64,000 nt of DNA from Saccharina japonica (taxonomy: Eukaryota > Sar > Phaeophyceae > Laminariales > Laminariaceae). A program made the translations under genes and the position numbers. Of this stretch, positions 47,501 to 60,700 are shown piece by piece. The notes beneath the pieces are model-generated. The model did not search any database and was not told the DNA's origin. It was given only the letters and a program-made list of their open reading frames with translations. Each line of letters opens with the position of its first letter. Positions within the stretch are counted from its first letter, which is position 1. The stretch covers positions 5,852 to 69,851 of the forward strand of contig MEHQ01000864.1 of NCBI GenBank assembly GCA_008828725.1, written 5' to 3'.

Positions 47501-48671
47501 AAACAAACAAACATTTTGCTGCACCGAAAAGCAACTATTACGGGGGGGGCATAGTAAACACTAGTAAATAGGATCAAATGTTGTTATTTTTAGTAAAAAT
47601 AGAAAACTATGTAGATGTTTGTGTGTACCGTAGGTCCTATTTACTAGTGTTTACTATGGTCCCCCGTAGCACCATCCACCAATCCACCAACGCACGTGCG
47701 CACACGAGTTGACGACCGTTACTCATGGTCCTCTGGATCGGATCAGATTGGGTCAACATACTCGCGCCTTCAAGGCAGCGCTACGTAGCTTGCGCTGCTG
47801 GTTGCCACGGCAGCATCGAGTTAAAATTGACACACCCTGCGTACAAGTAGTACGCGGCAGATGTTAAGAATCTGATAATTAAGACCTTGAGACTGAGATT
47901 TTGGGGAACAAAGAAGAATGCGACCTCTTTGTACTGAACATAGTGTGGAACACACCCGGTCTTACATAAGAATTCCAGCCTGGCCAAAAATGAGAGATTC
48001 GTAACACCTGTCGCGTATTTTATTTACATCACTATGGTGGGCTTGAATATAAGGACGTTTAAGAGTTAATAGGGGTTCCCAACGGTGCTTATATTCACGG
48101 TCATATTGGTATGTGGAAGTGTGGTGAGCTTTTATTTGAGCTTTTGTTTTCAACATTTTTACCCGTTCGCCTGAGGATAAAAAAAAAAGAAAAAAAAAAA
48201 GAAGAAAAAAACTGTACTAACTGTAGTTGCAAATGTCCAGCCACGTAAGTTTCTAGCAACACAGACAGCTACACTATCTATAGACTTACTTACATTTGTC
48301 TTTTGGGGGGGGGGTTCGCTTGATTACAAGGACTTGCTCGCAACTCAGAGAGTCTTCGGCATGTAATCATGGCGTCTTCGACGACCTCCCCAAGAACATT
48401 CGCAGTATCTTACGATGGTATATATGGTATGTTACGGTGTACCGCCGTTGCAGACGCGTGGATGCCCGGCACGGTTTCAGCTCTGCGCACGAAGGAGAGC
48501 TGGCGGAGCAAGCAGGAGATGCGAGACTTCAGAAAGTTCAAGCCCTTTTTTGTGCAGGTATGTCGTTTCTTGTTTCGGTTCGAACGGTTTTTGTTATTGT
48601 TGTTGTTGTTGTTGTTGTTGCACCTACGTACAGCAGCAGCAGTAGTAGTAGTTTGTTGCTGCTGCTGCTGT

Positions 48672-48710
<39 letters not shown>

Positions 48711-51700
48711 GGTTGTTGTTGTTGTTGTTGTTGCTGTTGCTGTTGCCTTGCCTTGCCTGGCCTTGGCTTGCCAGACAAGGGCTGAACTGCATCAACCAAA
48801 GCGTAAGAATGTGGCTTTCATCGTTGAGCTAGTTTTGATAGTATCCAACGGAGCCTAAACATGCTGCTTGTAGAAACTAACATGCCCGACGGCGCATAAT
48901 TACCGTACAGTCGGTGGTCTATTGCTCGACTATTTACATTCGCACGGCAAATATATTTCTGCGGCTTGGTTGTTTTTGCCCGTCTCTCTCGTGATGTATC
49001 ACAGATCACAGTCGAAAATAGATTTCACTTATCATGCGTAGTAGGAAGCAGCATGCCTGGCGTACACTTGCTATGTACTAGGCACCTGGTATACAGCAGT
49101 TTATAATTACATGTTATTTCTTGAATCCCTCTCTGGATGAACCACAGGCTAAAACCGACTTCACGGCAACGTACCGCCTAGACGAGAATTGTTTGTTGGG
49201 AGAGGGCTCCTACGCCAGCGTCTTTCTGGCGGAGCACATTGAGGTCAGTCAGGCGGTCAAGGGGAGGGGACGGGGGGCGGCGTACTCATGTTGTTGCTTG
49301 CCTTACTCATTTGACCATTCACCCCGCATCCTTTTCGAGACACCATTCACCACGCATCCTTTTCGAGACGGAGCAAAGGGGAGTGGAGGGGGCGGGGGAG
49401 GGGGGGTGTACTCGATATTCATGCATGGCCGTAGTCGTATGACCATAGACCCTCGCATCCCTGCAATGCCGGGACGGAGCATGTCGGGTTTTCCTGTCTA
49501 CCCGATTCGAATGGTCGGATTGACCGTCTGTTTCTCTTGCTACGAGCATCATACTGGGAGTGTACAGGGAGGATGATCTACGAGTAAATCAAACACATTT
49601 CCAAGTTTGATGTACTGCCTACGTGTGAATGCACCAGTAGAGGAGGACTGCACGTGTAGACCTCAACTTATTTATGCATTTGGACGCAATGGGGGAAATA
49701 TGCTAATCTGGACGGAAACTCTCAGGACCGTTTGGTCTTGATGTTTCTATATACCGCCACGCTATTTACATGTACGTCCAGAGTTTTTTTTTTTTTTTTT
49801 GTAACGTGGCCGTAACCTTAACGCTTTTAGGAATGCACTCCCGTCGTGAGGACAAAAACACTTGGAAGTATAGTGTCTGATTTGGGTGCATGTACAGCTG
49901 TGCTGGAGTAAAAGGGTTGCAACCCCGACCACCTGGGAAAATTCTGGGAATGTTCTATCAGGGTGTACGGAGGAGTTACTGCTGTAGTCTGTCAACTATT
50001 GTGGTGACGCTTGGCCAAGTTGTGAAGTTGATGACGACCTGTCTAGACGTACGTCTTCGGAGTACGTACTGGTACCAGGTATTTCGTATGTATTCTGGTA
50101 TTTACCAATAATTTTTTCGGAGGTGGGGTTTCGACTTTTAGTTCTAGAGCGAAGGTGAGCGGGTGACGCAACAAGACGGCTCGCACGGGAAAAAATAACT
50201 CAGTTATTGTCAGTCTTTAGATCTGGAGCGAAGATTAGCGGGTGCGTCCGCAACAAGATGGCTCAAATGAAACAACCCTCAGCTGTCAGTAGAGCGTATG
50301 CCGTACTATGTACGAGGTACCTGAAATGTTTATTTTTTTAGTGCCTACGATGGCTTTGCGCTTCATTTGAACACACATCATTCATATATAGTCGTTGTAT
50401 ATATATCTGAAATCGGCAACATCTTCGCCCTACCTGAGTAATTAAGCAGTACACTCAGTAGGGAACTGCACGCCCACACGCATTTTTGGCGCTGCATTCC
50501 TACCGAAGTATTCGGTTAGGTTCGGTACGGCCTCAATAACTTTACCGAACACTCCGGTAAGGTTCGGTACGGCCTCAATACCTTGCCGAATACTAGGGAA
50601 CTGCACGCACACAAGCATTTTTGGCGCTGCATCCCTGACGAAGTATTCGGTAAGGTTCGGTACGGTCTCAATAACGTATCGAACACTCCGGTAAGGTTCG
50701 GTACGGCCTCGATGCCTCACCGAATTCTCCGGTAAGGTTCGGTACGGCCTCAACACCTTACCGAACACTCCGGTAATGTAAGATTCGGTACGGCCTCAAT
50801 ACCTTACCGAACACTCCGGTAAGGTTCGGTACGGCCTCAATACCCTACCGAACACTCCGGTATGCTTCGGTACGGCCTCAATGCCTTACCGAACACTCTG
50901 GTAAGGTTCGGTACAGCCTCACATACCCTACCGAATACTCCGGTAAGGTTCGGTACGGCCTCAATACCTTACCGAACACTCCGGTAAGGTTCGGTACGGG
51001 CTCAATACCTTACCGAACACTCCGGTAAGGTTCGGTACGGCCTCAATACCCTACCGAACACTCCGGTACGGTTCGGTACGGCCTCAACACCCTACCGAAT
51101 TCTCCGGTAAGGTTCGGTGCGGCCTCAATACCCTACCGTTCTCTCCGGTAAGGTTCGGTACGGCCTCAATAACTTACCGAAGTATTCGGTAAAATTCGGT
51201 ACGGCCTCAATATACCCTACCGAAGTATCCGGTAACGTTCGGTACGGCCTCAACACCCTACCAAACACTCCGGTAAGGTTCTGTACGGCCTCAACACCCT
51301 ACAGTCGATGATGATGATGATGATGATGATATCGCAGTTGATGATGATGGTACTGCGGTTCATGACGATGTCGCGGTTGGTGATGGTGTTGCTGTTGATG
51401 ACGATCAGAGAGGAGACGAGGTGGCGGTGAAGGCGGTCCAGAAGAGGCTACTCTTTAGCGATCTCGAGAAGAAGAGCGTGGGAGCCGAAATCGACAACCA
51501 GCTCAGAATAGTCCACAAGTGAGTGAGGGGAGAGGGGACAGAATAGTACGCAAATGAGGGGGGGGCGGGGGGTGCTTCATATTCATGCATAGCCGTAGTC
51601 GTATGACCATAGACCCTCGCATCCCTACATGTCGGGTTTCCACCGACCAGGGGGGGCAGGCATGATAACACGCATACGAGGGGAGAGGGGAGATAATAGT

Positions 51701-54700
51701 ACACAAGTGGGGGGATAGGGACAGAATAGTATACAGTACAGGTGAGGGGAGAGGGGACATAATAGTACACACATGAGGGGAGAGGGGATATGATAGTTTA
51801 GCAAGGAAGGGAGAGGGGCCAGAACAGTACGCAGATGAGGGGATCGGGACAGAATAGTACGAACATGAGGGGCGAGGGGACAGAATAGTACACACGTGAG
51901 GGTAGAGGGGACGGAATAGTACGCAGATGAAAGGAGAGGGGACAAAATAGTACACAGATGAAGGGAAAGGGGACATCATAGTACATAAATGATGGGAGAG
52001 GGGGCAGAATAGTTCACCCAGGAGGGGAGAGGGGACATAGTGATACGCAGATGAGGCGACAGGGGACAGAATAGTACACGAATGGGGGGAGAGGGGGCAG
52101 AATAGTTCACAAGTGAGCGGGGGAGAGAGGACGCAGTGTACGTACATTTTCTATTTCTTGTTTTGTTTTTCATCGTCACTTTTCTTTTCCAGCTCAGCTT
52201 GTACTACTAATAGTATAGGAAATATTACCCTTCAGCGGCATTCTTGTCAATAAGCCGCAGCCACAGGTGTCTTGTCTTCTCTCCCCCCCGTACAGCAATG
52301 CCTTCATTTTTTGGCAATACCGCTGCTCGTCGATTTCTATATCGTACGTATGTATATACGTCTATCCGTACGTACAGGAAGGAAGGGTGGAAAAACAGGA
52401 GGGTTTCCCATTTGTTTTCGTTGCGTTTCCCTTTCAATTCGTAGTATTCCCCATTCTTGACAAAAACGCCTCGTAGGCTTGGTATTGTTTACTTTGATAC
52501 TTGACACTCTGTCCGGAAATGTCAGGATGGTTTGGCTTTTCGTATTACTACCTAAGCGGCCTTGATACTTCCGGACATGAGAGTATTGGTGCAGCACTAA
52601 AACGCCAAGGCTACTTGTACTGTAGATAGTATTGATGTAAAAACATCTCCGTTGTGAGGTTTTTTATATACTGCGTATTAATAGTGCTTGTATGTTTTGG
52701 TAGTATTATTTGCAGCAGCTTGCAAGAGATTGTGTTCGAAAAATAGGTGTGTACTATTTATTGCACATTGGAGTGGCGGAATTGGGGTTTAGAAGGGTCA
52801 ATTACACGTTGATCCGTGTTACGTAACATTTTTTGTCCACGTTTCTACCATACTACCATGCTTTGATGCTGGTGTTCAATAGGGATGGGCGTTACGGGTG
52901 GTTAGGTTCGGTTATCTTTGATTATCGCATCACTCTACAGATCGCACTGATCGTTTTCACGGGTGGATGTGCAGTTTTTGTCTGACGTGTGTTATCTTTG
53001 GTTGTCCTTTTGTGTGAACGCGGCGCTCGTTCTTGGTCTAACCGGGGTCGGTGCGAAACTGAAGCCATTTTTGACGATTTTGATATTTTTGTTGTGACGT
53101 TTTTGGCAATTTTGACAATTTTAATTTTAATTCTGCCGTTTATATATAAGTTTGACGATTTTGATTAAAATTCTGGCGCTTTTGGCAATTTGGACGATTT
53201 TGGTGATTTTGATTCAAAACTCTGACGCTTTTGACGATTTTGACGATTTTGATTTAGACGGCTGACGCTTTCAAGCACTGTTGACGATTTTGACACGTGT
53301 GATGCCTTTTGACGCGGGTTACCACAGGCACGTGGTCCGGTTGTACGAGGTGTACGAGACGCCGGACAACGTCTACATGGTGCTAGAGAACTGCCCCTGC
53401 GGCGACTTGGAGAAGATGCTCTACATGAGAGGGTGGGTTGCATTTGCTTCCATTCCATTCTGCTACCGTACACTGTAGTCAAGATAAAACGCGTGCGATG
53501 CTATTAGTAAGATAACACCCCCCCTGGCATGAAGTTCCAACCCATTTTTTTCCAAAACATGCCTTAAGAGATGTAAACACGGCGAAAATGGTACTCCTGT
53601 AGCTTTGGGAAGAGCTTGTCGACATCTTTCTATGGACGCGTCGCTCTGTGTTTGCACTTTCTCCTTTTGTCGAGAAAATCAGCTTGACCCCTTAAGAACT
53701 TAAGAACTGGTCCCACGAATTTGGGGACAAATGACTTGGGGTTAGTGAGGGACATTTTTTTGCAGTTCTGAAAGAGTTAAGACACTCACGATCGCCCGAG
53801 GGTGTTTTATCTGACCGTTATGGGGGAATGTAGTAACAAGGACCAAACATGCCTACAGTAGTAAGAATACTGGAACTTTTGGATAGGTTTTTGTGTGCAT
53901 GAGGTCCTGATTACTACGTATGGACCGCCGTAGTGTCTATCTATACTATTAATATCTACTCGTAGCTCGCAACTTACACAGTAGTGCGCTACGACTGTAC
54001 ATACTGGCTCTATTTGCATACATAAGCACCGAACCTGCAGTGCCTTGTGGTCGTCTTCCGTCCCTGAATAAAAACATTTCGGGGTGGGTTCGCACGAGAC
54101 GATGGTACATGCTTTTTTTTCCGTTCTGCCCGGCACTGTATGGTGTGTGTATAGGTGGACGATCGAGCCTGTACGCTAGAAACACGAATACTGGGTGTAT
54201 AGCACGAAACTACCCCCGCCCTCCCCCCGTTCTACTGCAATAAAGAAGGGCAATCGTAGCCGGCGCACTTGTTCTGTATCGGGTATTTGTCAACCAACCC
54301 CGAAAGTCCGTGTTTCACGCACGATATAACAACTTCCTTTATTCCTTTCGACTGCCACTTGTATACGTACTATTTTACGGGGGGCCATAGTAAAAAGGAC
54401 AAAATACTGTTAGTAAAAATATATAAATATATAGGTTTTGGTGTGTACCGTAGGTCCCATTTACTACATTAGCCCACCCCGTAATACCACCACGACCACA
54501 ATCACAATAATCACCACCACCACCACGCACATGCCGCGCGTCGCTGCCAGGCGTCTAACCGAGATAGAGGCCAAGAGGGTCACCATGCAACTCCTCGAAG
54601 GTGTGAGCTACCTCCACTCTAAGGGCATCGTCCACTGCGACATCAAGCCGCAGAACCTCCTCTTTGCCCCCGACCCGGCCAGCCCGGACGCGCCCAACCT

Positions 54701-57700
54701 GGCGGCTGTCAAATCGGAAACAGGAGGTGAGGAAACAGCACCATCGCGGCTGACAGAAGGGGGGTGTACTTCATGTTTATGCATGGCCGTCGTCCTAGGG
54801 GGACGATTGCTTCTGAGCCTGATCTACTATGATAATCGCAAAAACCAACACACTTTCGAGCCAATTCATGTACGTATATACCAAAACCAACTTAAACCAA
54901 CTCGGAAAACCAACTATTTATCATGGCCCAACCAACCCACCTCTTCGCCCTTCATTGCCCTTCCAAGTCTGAGCTGCGCATTGTCCAACAGGCGGCAGCT
55001 GGCCAATCCCAGGCGGCCGGAGGAACGAGAGAGCTCCCGGCAAAATGCCACCCCGGTCTGAACAAAAACCCACCCGACAAAAAGTGGCAACGCGGTTGTT
55101 GTTGTTGTTGTTGTTGTTGTTGCTGTTCGTGTTATTGTGTTGTTGTGTTGTTGTTGTTCGTGTTGTTGTTTGTGTTGTTGATATTGATTATTTTGTTGTA
55201 GATGCTGTCGTTGGCTGGCGGCGTGTTGGTGTCGTTGATACTTCTCACGCAGTCGCATCGCAAAACGCATTAATTATTCGCAGTCGCAAGGCAACGCATG
55301 CCACGACAAAGCAAGCTAAGACCAACAAAAAATATCACAACCCAACCCAACCCAACCTAACATAACCCAAGTGAGCCGGCCCGAACCGAACCGAACCAAA
55401 CCGAATCGACCCGACCCGGACAAAACGGAACCGGACATAATCCAAGCGGAACCGAATGGAACGGAATAATACCGAGCCGAGACGAGCCGAGCCGAACAGA
55501 TTCGAACATAACCTAACAGACTCGAACATAACCCAACCCAACTCAAGCTAAGACCAACCCAAACCCAAGATGAGCGAAGCCAAGCTAGCTAAGCCAAAGA
55601 CAAGGAAGGGGTCTTCATACTACTATCAGTATTAGCACTACTAGTGAGGCGCCCGAAAAACAGTTTTTTTTTTTTAATCAATGAAAAAAAATCATGTGTG
55701 AACAAGTAGTCCAATGGGCTTACGTACGCAGCGAATTATATCTTCGTGTTTTGGCGTGGGGGCACACCGAGGTACAGGTTGTATGGCGCTACCACACACT
55801 CTCGGGGGGTAAGCAACAAGAGGTAATCTCAGACTGCCCCCGAGGGGCCAGGATAGCCTTGGAAGGGTTATAGTGATATGGAGGCGGTACGATCTATATA
55901 TATAGGGGATAGGATCTACCGCAGTATCCATAAAACACACAAAAAAAAATGGAATTCGAGCGACAAGACATGACCTATTGTGTAGTTTCTTGGTTAAGGA
56001 GGAGTTACGTCGGCCGTAACTACTTTGGCCGGAAAGTGTTGCTACCCTTAGTCAAGCCGAACGAACTCAACACGACCCAACCCAAGCTAAGACCAACCTA
56101 AACCCAAGCTAAGACCAACCTAAACCCAAGTCAAGCTAAGCGAAGCCAAGCCAAACTAAGCCAAGCCAAAAGAAGCCAAGCCAAGCCAAGCTAAGACCAA
56201 CCTAAACCCAAGCTAAGACCAACCTAAAACCAAGCTAAGACCAACCTAAACCCAAGCTAAGATCAACCCAAACCCAAGCNGGGGGTTCCCTTGCGCGGCG
56301 TGTGTGTACGAAATATCTTGTCGGATAAGGATAGGATAGGGATCGGAATACTGTAGGAGTTGTATGATTGTATTGCCAGCAGTTGCGGCGAGGTTGTTGT
56401 CGTTGTTGTTTTTGTCTGGAGGGTCCCGGCATGTGTGCCAAGATTGGACCAGCAAGTGTGTCGTGACTCGTGACCCAGCCCCCAGCCCCACTCGTGTGTT
56501 ACGTATTATCTATAGCACAAGGTTGAACGTCCTCGACGATGTATAAGTTTGGGCGATGCAAAAAAAAAATGGAACTCTCTGCCGAAAAAAAGCGGCGCGA
56601 GGATAACAAGGACGCTGCGCGTATGCAATCTATCTCCTGTAGGTGATTTGAGTGGGAATCTTTCGAGTACTGCCTTTACCCCAGCGTTGGAAGGTCCGTG
56701 TAGCTAGCAGTGGTGGTTAACCCTCATATTACTACTGAAGAAAGTATCCCACTATATTTCTAAGTAGTTTGTCTCCAAAATGTTAGTGCACTCCTAATTT
56801 TTCCCGAGTTTTGTTTGATAGTTTTGCGCGTTTCTCGGTTTTGTTCTCTCAGTTTATACCTGGTATTTTTGTCGTTAGCACCACCATTCTATTTCTATGA
56901 CATTTCTATGGCATTTCTATGATATTTCTATAGATGAAACTAGCATAGTCTAGCGAGAGAGATATTATTATTTGTTCCAACGCTATCGTAGTTAGATTCA
57001 AGAGGCGAATGTTGTGCTTCTCATTTATTTTGACGTTCAATCGTTTTACGTTCTAGGTTCATGTTACCCGGCTACGAGCATATATACCTCTAACCGTATT
57101 AAATTGTTTTTGCGCCTTTTGGCTTGATTGTCCCCCCCTCCGCCCCCCTCTGCCCCAACCATTGAACGAACAACAACCACCGCACCGGGAATTTCAACCA
57201 TTGGACCGACAACGACCAAAACAACAACAACCACCTCGGTAATTCCAACCATTGGACCGACAACGACCAAAACAACAATGACTACCACAACCGTAACACA
57301 ACAACAACAACAACAACAACCGCGCCGGGAATCAGGGCAAGCCAGCCACGGCAAGCAGCAGGTCACCTCGCCGGCGGGTAGGCTGGCCAAGCTCTGCGAC
57401 TTCGGGATCTCGTGCAAGGTGTGTCACGTATAATCATGTACCAGGGTACAGCTTAGAGCCTACTGTAGTAACGCTTAGATCTCGTGCAAGGTACAGCTTA
57501 GAGCGTAGTAGCGCTTAGATCGCAGCGCTCAGAACTTGGTTGAAATAAATGATGACTCCGTGGTCGAAAATGTGTCAATTTCCCAAGGAAGCAGCAGTTA
57601 CCGGTGCTGCACTCGTCATTTCTTGGGGCGTCATTTTTCTTTGGAGCTGTGACTCGACACGCCTAAAGTCGCCAACTGTTAATAGTCATCAGTCCTTCGT

Positions 57701-60700
57701 ACCGATAGTTAGTCGTTTCCCGGAGGTGCCGGTACCGACTATCCGACTTAAGTGGGTTTCCATACTTGTCGGGAGGATTAATGGATTTCCACACTTGTCG
57801 GGAGGATTAATGGGTTACCATACTTGTAGTAAGATCAGTGGGTTTCCATACTTGTAGGAAGGATTAGTGGGTTTCCATGTTTGAAGGAAGGATTAGTGGG
57901 TTTCCATGCTTATAGGAAGGATTACTGTACTGTAGTGGGTTTTCATACTTATAGGAAGGATTAGTGGGTTTCCGTACTTGTAGGAAGGATAGGTGGGTTT
58001 CCGTACTTGTAGGAAGGATTAGTGGGTTTCCATACTTGTAGGAAGGATTAGTGGGTTTCCATACTTGTAGGAAGGATTAGTGGGTTTCCATACTTGTAGG
58101 AAGGATTAGTGGGTTTCCATACTTGTTTGGAAGGATTGTTGAATGCGGGATACATTGTTTTATTTTTTGGATGGGGGTCCCCTCGATCGGGGAGGGCTGA
58201 TTTTGGTCTCGTTTTGCTCGCCTCCGACTTTTAAGTCGGCAAGTCCGGCTGGCCATCAACCTTGCTTCGCCGACCGAGCTGCCGACTGAAAGTTAGTTAG
58301 TTGGCTGGCGGCACCTACCGATTATTACGGGGAACCATAGTAAATGCTAGTAAATAGGACCTACGGTACACACAAAAACCTATATGGTTCCCTGTTTTTT
58401 CTAACAATATTTGGTCCTATTTACTATGGTCCCCCGCTATAGTTATTAGTCGTGAAACACTGCCGATTCACATCTCCACCATTTCCCCCCCCTTTTTCGG
58501 GACTTGGCCCCTTAAGAACTGGTCCCAAGAATTGGGGGACGAACTACTTGGAATTAGTGTAGGACATTTTTCAGTTCTGAATGGGTCAAGGAGTGGCAAA
58601 AACATGGAAAATACTTGAAAGAGGGAAAAGGTGACGAAAAACGGCGATTTTCAGCACGGGCCACGCTGTCGCACCATCCAGCCCGGGCGGCTGGAGTACG
58701 GGATAACGTCCGACGTGCAGCCATCGTACCGACAAAGGGAGATGCACGACACGCACGCAGAATGAGGACACTGATTGCGCTTGGACTTTTGCGCACTTAG
58801 GCACCGACTTCAAGTCAGCAAACTGAAGTACGGTATGTTTTTTTTTTGTTTTTTTTCCGTCGACCGCCTGCAACAAAAGCACACTACCAGATCTCCGGTA
58901 GGAAAATTCGATTTTCGTGTTTTCCCTGCAATCTGCAAAAAACCCGCTATACCTTCCACACTTATCATACCTGGTACATATATATATATACCCCAGAAAG
59001 TTGATAAGACCGTTTTTTTCGCTCTTTAGGTGGTAATACTACAATCAAGTCAAACGGGTCAATCAATGCCTACCTCACCTATATAACTACAGTACCGGTA
59101 GTGACTAAAGCTGTCCCATTTCGTGTTTTTTTGTTTTTTCTTTGCGGTTTTGTTGTTTTTTAGGTACCTGATGTTCGGTTCTACAAGCAGACGGGGGACA
59201 TCAACAAAATCCCGTGGTCCGGGCTGTTCGGCACTGGCGGCTACATCGCCCCTGAGATCATGAGCCAACACCCCTTCGGAAAGCCGGCGGACCTATGGTG
59301 AGGAGGCATTATTTATGTAAGGGCGTAAGGCGCCTCCGTAGCTGGCAGGCTGGCAGCTGGCACTGCTGTTGGTGAACATCATAATATAGTACCTGGTGCT
59401 TTTTTTGTTCCTATACGGTAGGGGTCCCCCCATTAAGGCGGTCTGAGTATGACAAGGCGGCATCCCGATATAAGGCGGTCAAAATGGCTTGGCGCGACTG
59501 GGGGATTGCTCTCATGACCTGGAATGAATAAGGCGGCTTTCCTCTATAAGGCGGTAATATTGCTTTACCAGACACACCACCGCCTTGTTGTGGGACCCAT
59601 ACTGTGGTGCAATACGTATCTGAATCTCTACCGTTCTCCGGCGCGACAACCTTATCAATATGTAGCTGGAAAATGCAGGACACAGCACCATCCCATATTT
59701 CACGTGGGCGGACTTGTTCCTTGACCTCTGATGTGTGATGCTGTGTTACACAAAGCTTGTCCCCCGTGGAGCTTGAGTGTAGTGTTTGTTGCACTATTTA
59801 ATAGATGGTCTCGGGAAAGGCTGCTTCGATAACACACGAATATTGGAAAGCAAGCGTTAACAGCACCATCTTGTAAGGGTGTTTCCGTGTTTTGTTTTTG
59901 TTTTGTTTTTTCGCCCACTGAACCGTTCTCCTCCACGACAGCCTTAAGGTATATTAACAGTTGAAAGTATCAGAAACGGCTGCATCCTTACTTGACTGCG
60001 ACGTTCTTGTTTCTTGACTCTTGACCGTGTGACGCTGCTGCCTTGCTGTCCGTGCCCTGTTGTCTGTCTGTCTCTGCAGGAGCGTGGGGGTGGTGCTGTA
60101 CCAGATGATCTCGGGAAGGCTGCCCTTCATCCCTGCCAGAGTCTGCGTCACCAAACCAGTCTCATTCCCGGCAGCTGTGTGGTGAGTCGCCCGGTCGCAT
60201 CCGCTGTTCACATACACGCACTCTTTTTTTTCTTCTTCTTTTTCTTTTTTGTAAAATTTAATAATCTGAACACGCTTACTAGATGCCCCTTCCTGTTGAC
60301 CCTCCAGCACTACTATACTATTACGGTGGACCCTAGTAAATAGGAACCTAAGGTACCCACAAAAAAACTATATATTTACCCAGTTTTACTAACAATATTT
60401 GGTCCTATTTACTATATAGCCACCCGTGATAGCACCCAGGGGAGGGGCTGTACCTACAGTGCCGGTCCTCTCACAAAAAATAACTGAACCCACGCTCAGG
60501 CTGATTTTGTCATTCTGGGCGAGCGGTGCAGCACAATTTCTTATTCTGCGCTTTCTTATATCTCCTGCGGTCAAGCCGTCTGGTGAGCGTGGTGTCTTGG
60601 GCGCAGGCCAGCCACGAGGAAGGGGTCGGGGCTTTCTTGAATATTTTTTGGCAGCGCCCACCGCTGAGGAGTTTCTTGACATTTTCACAATATCAAGCTC

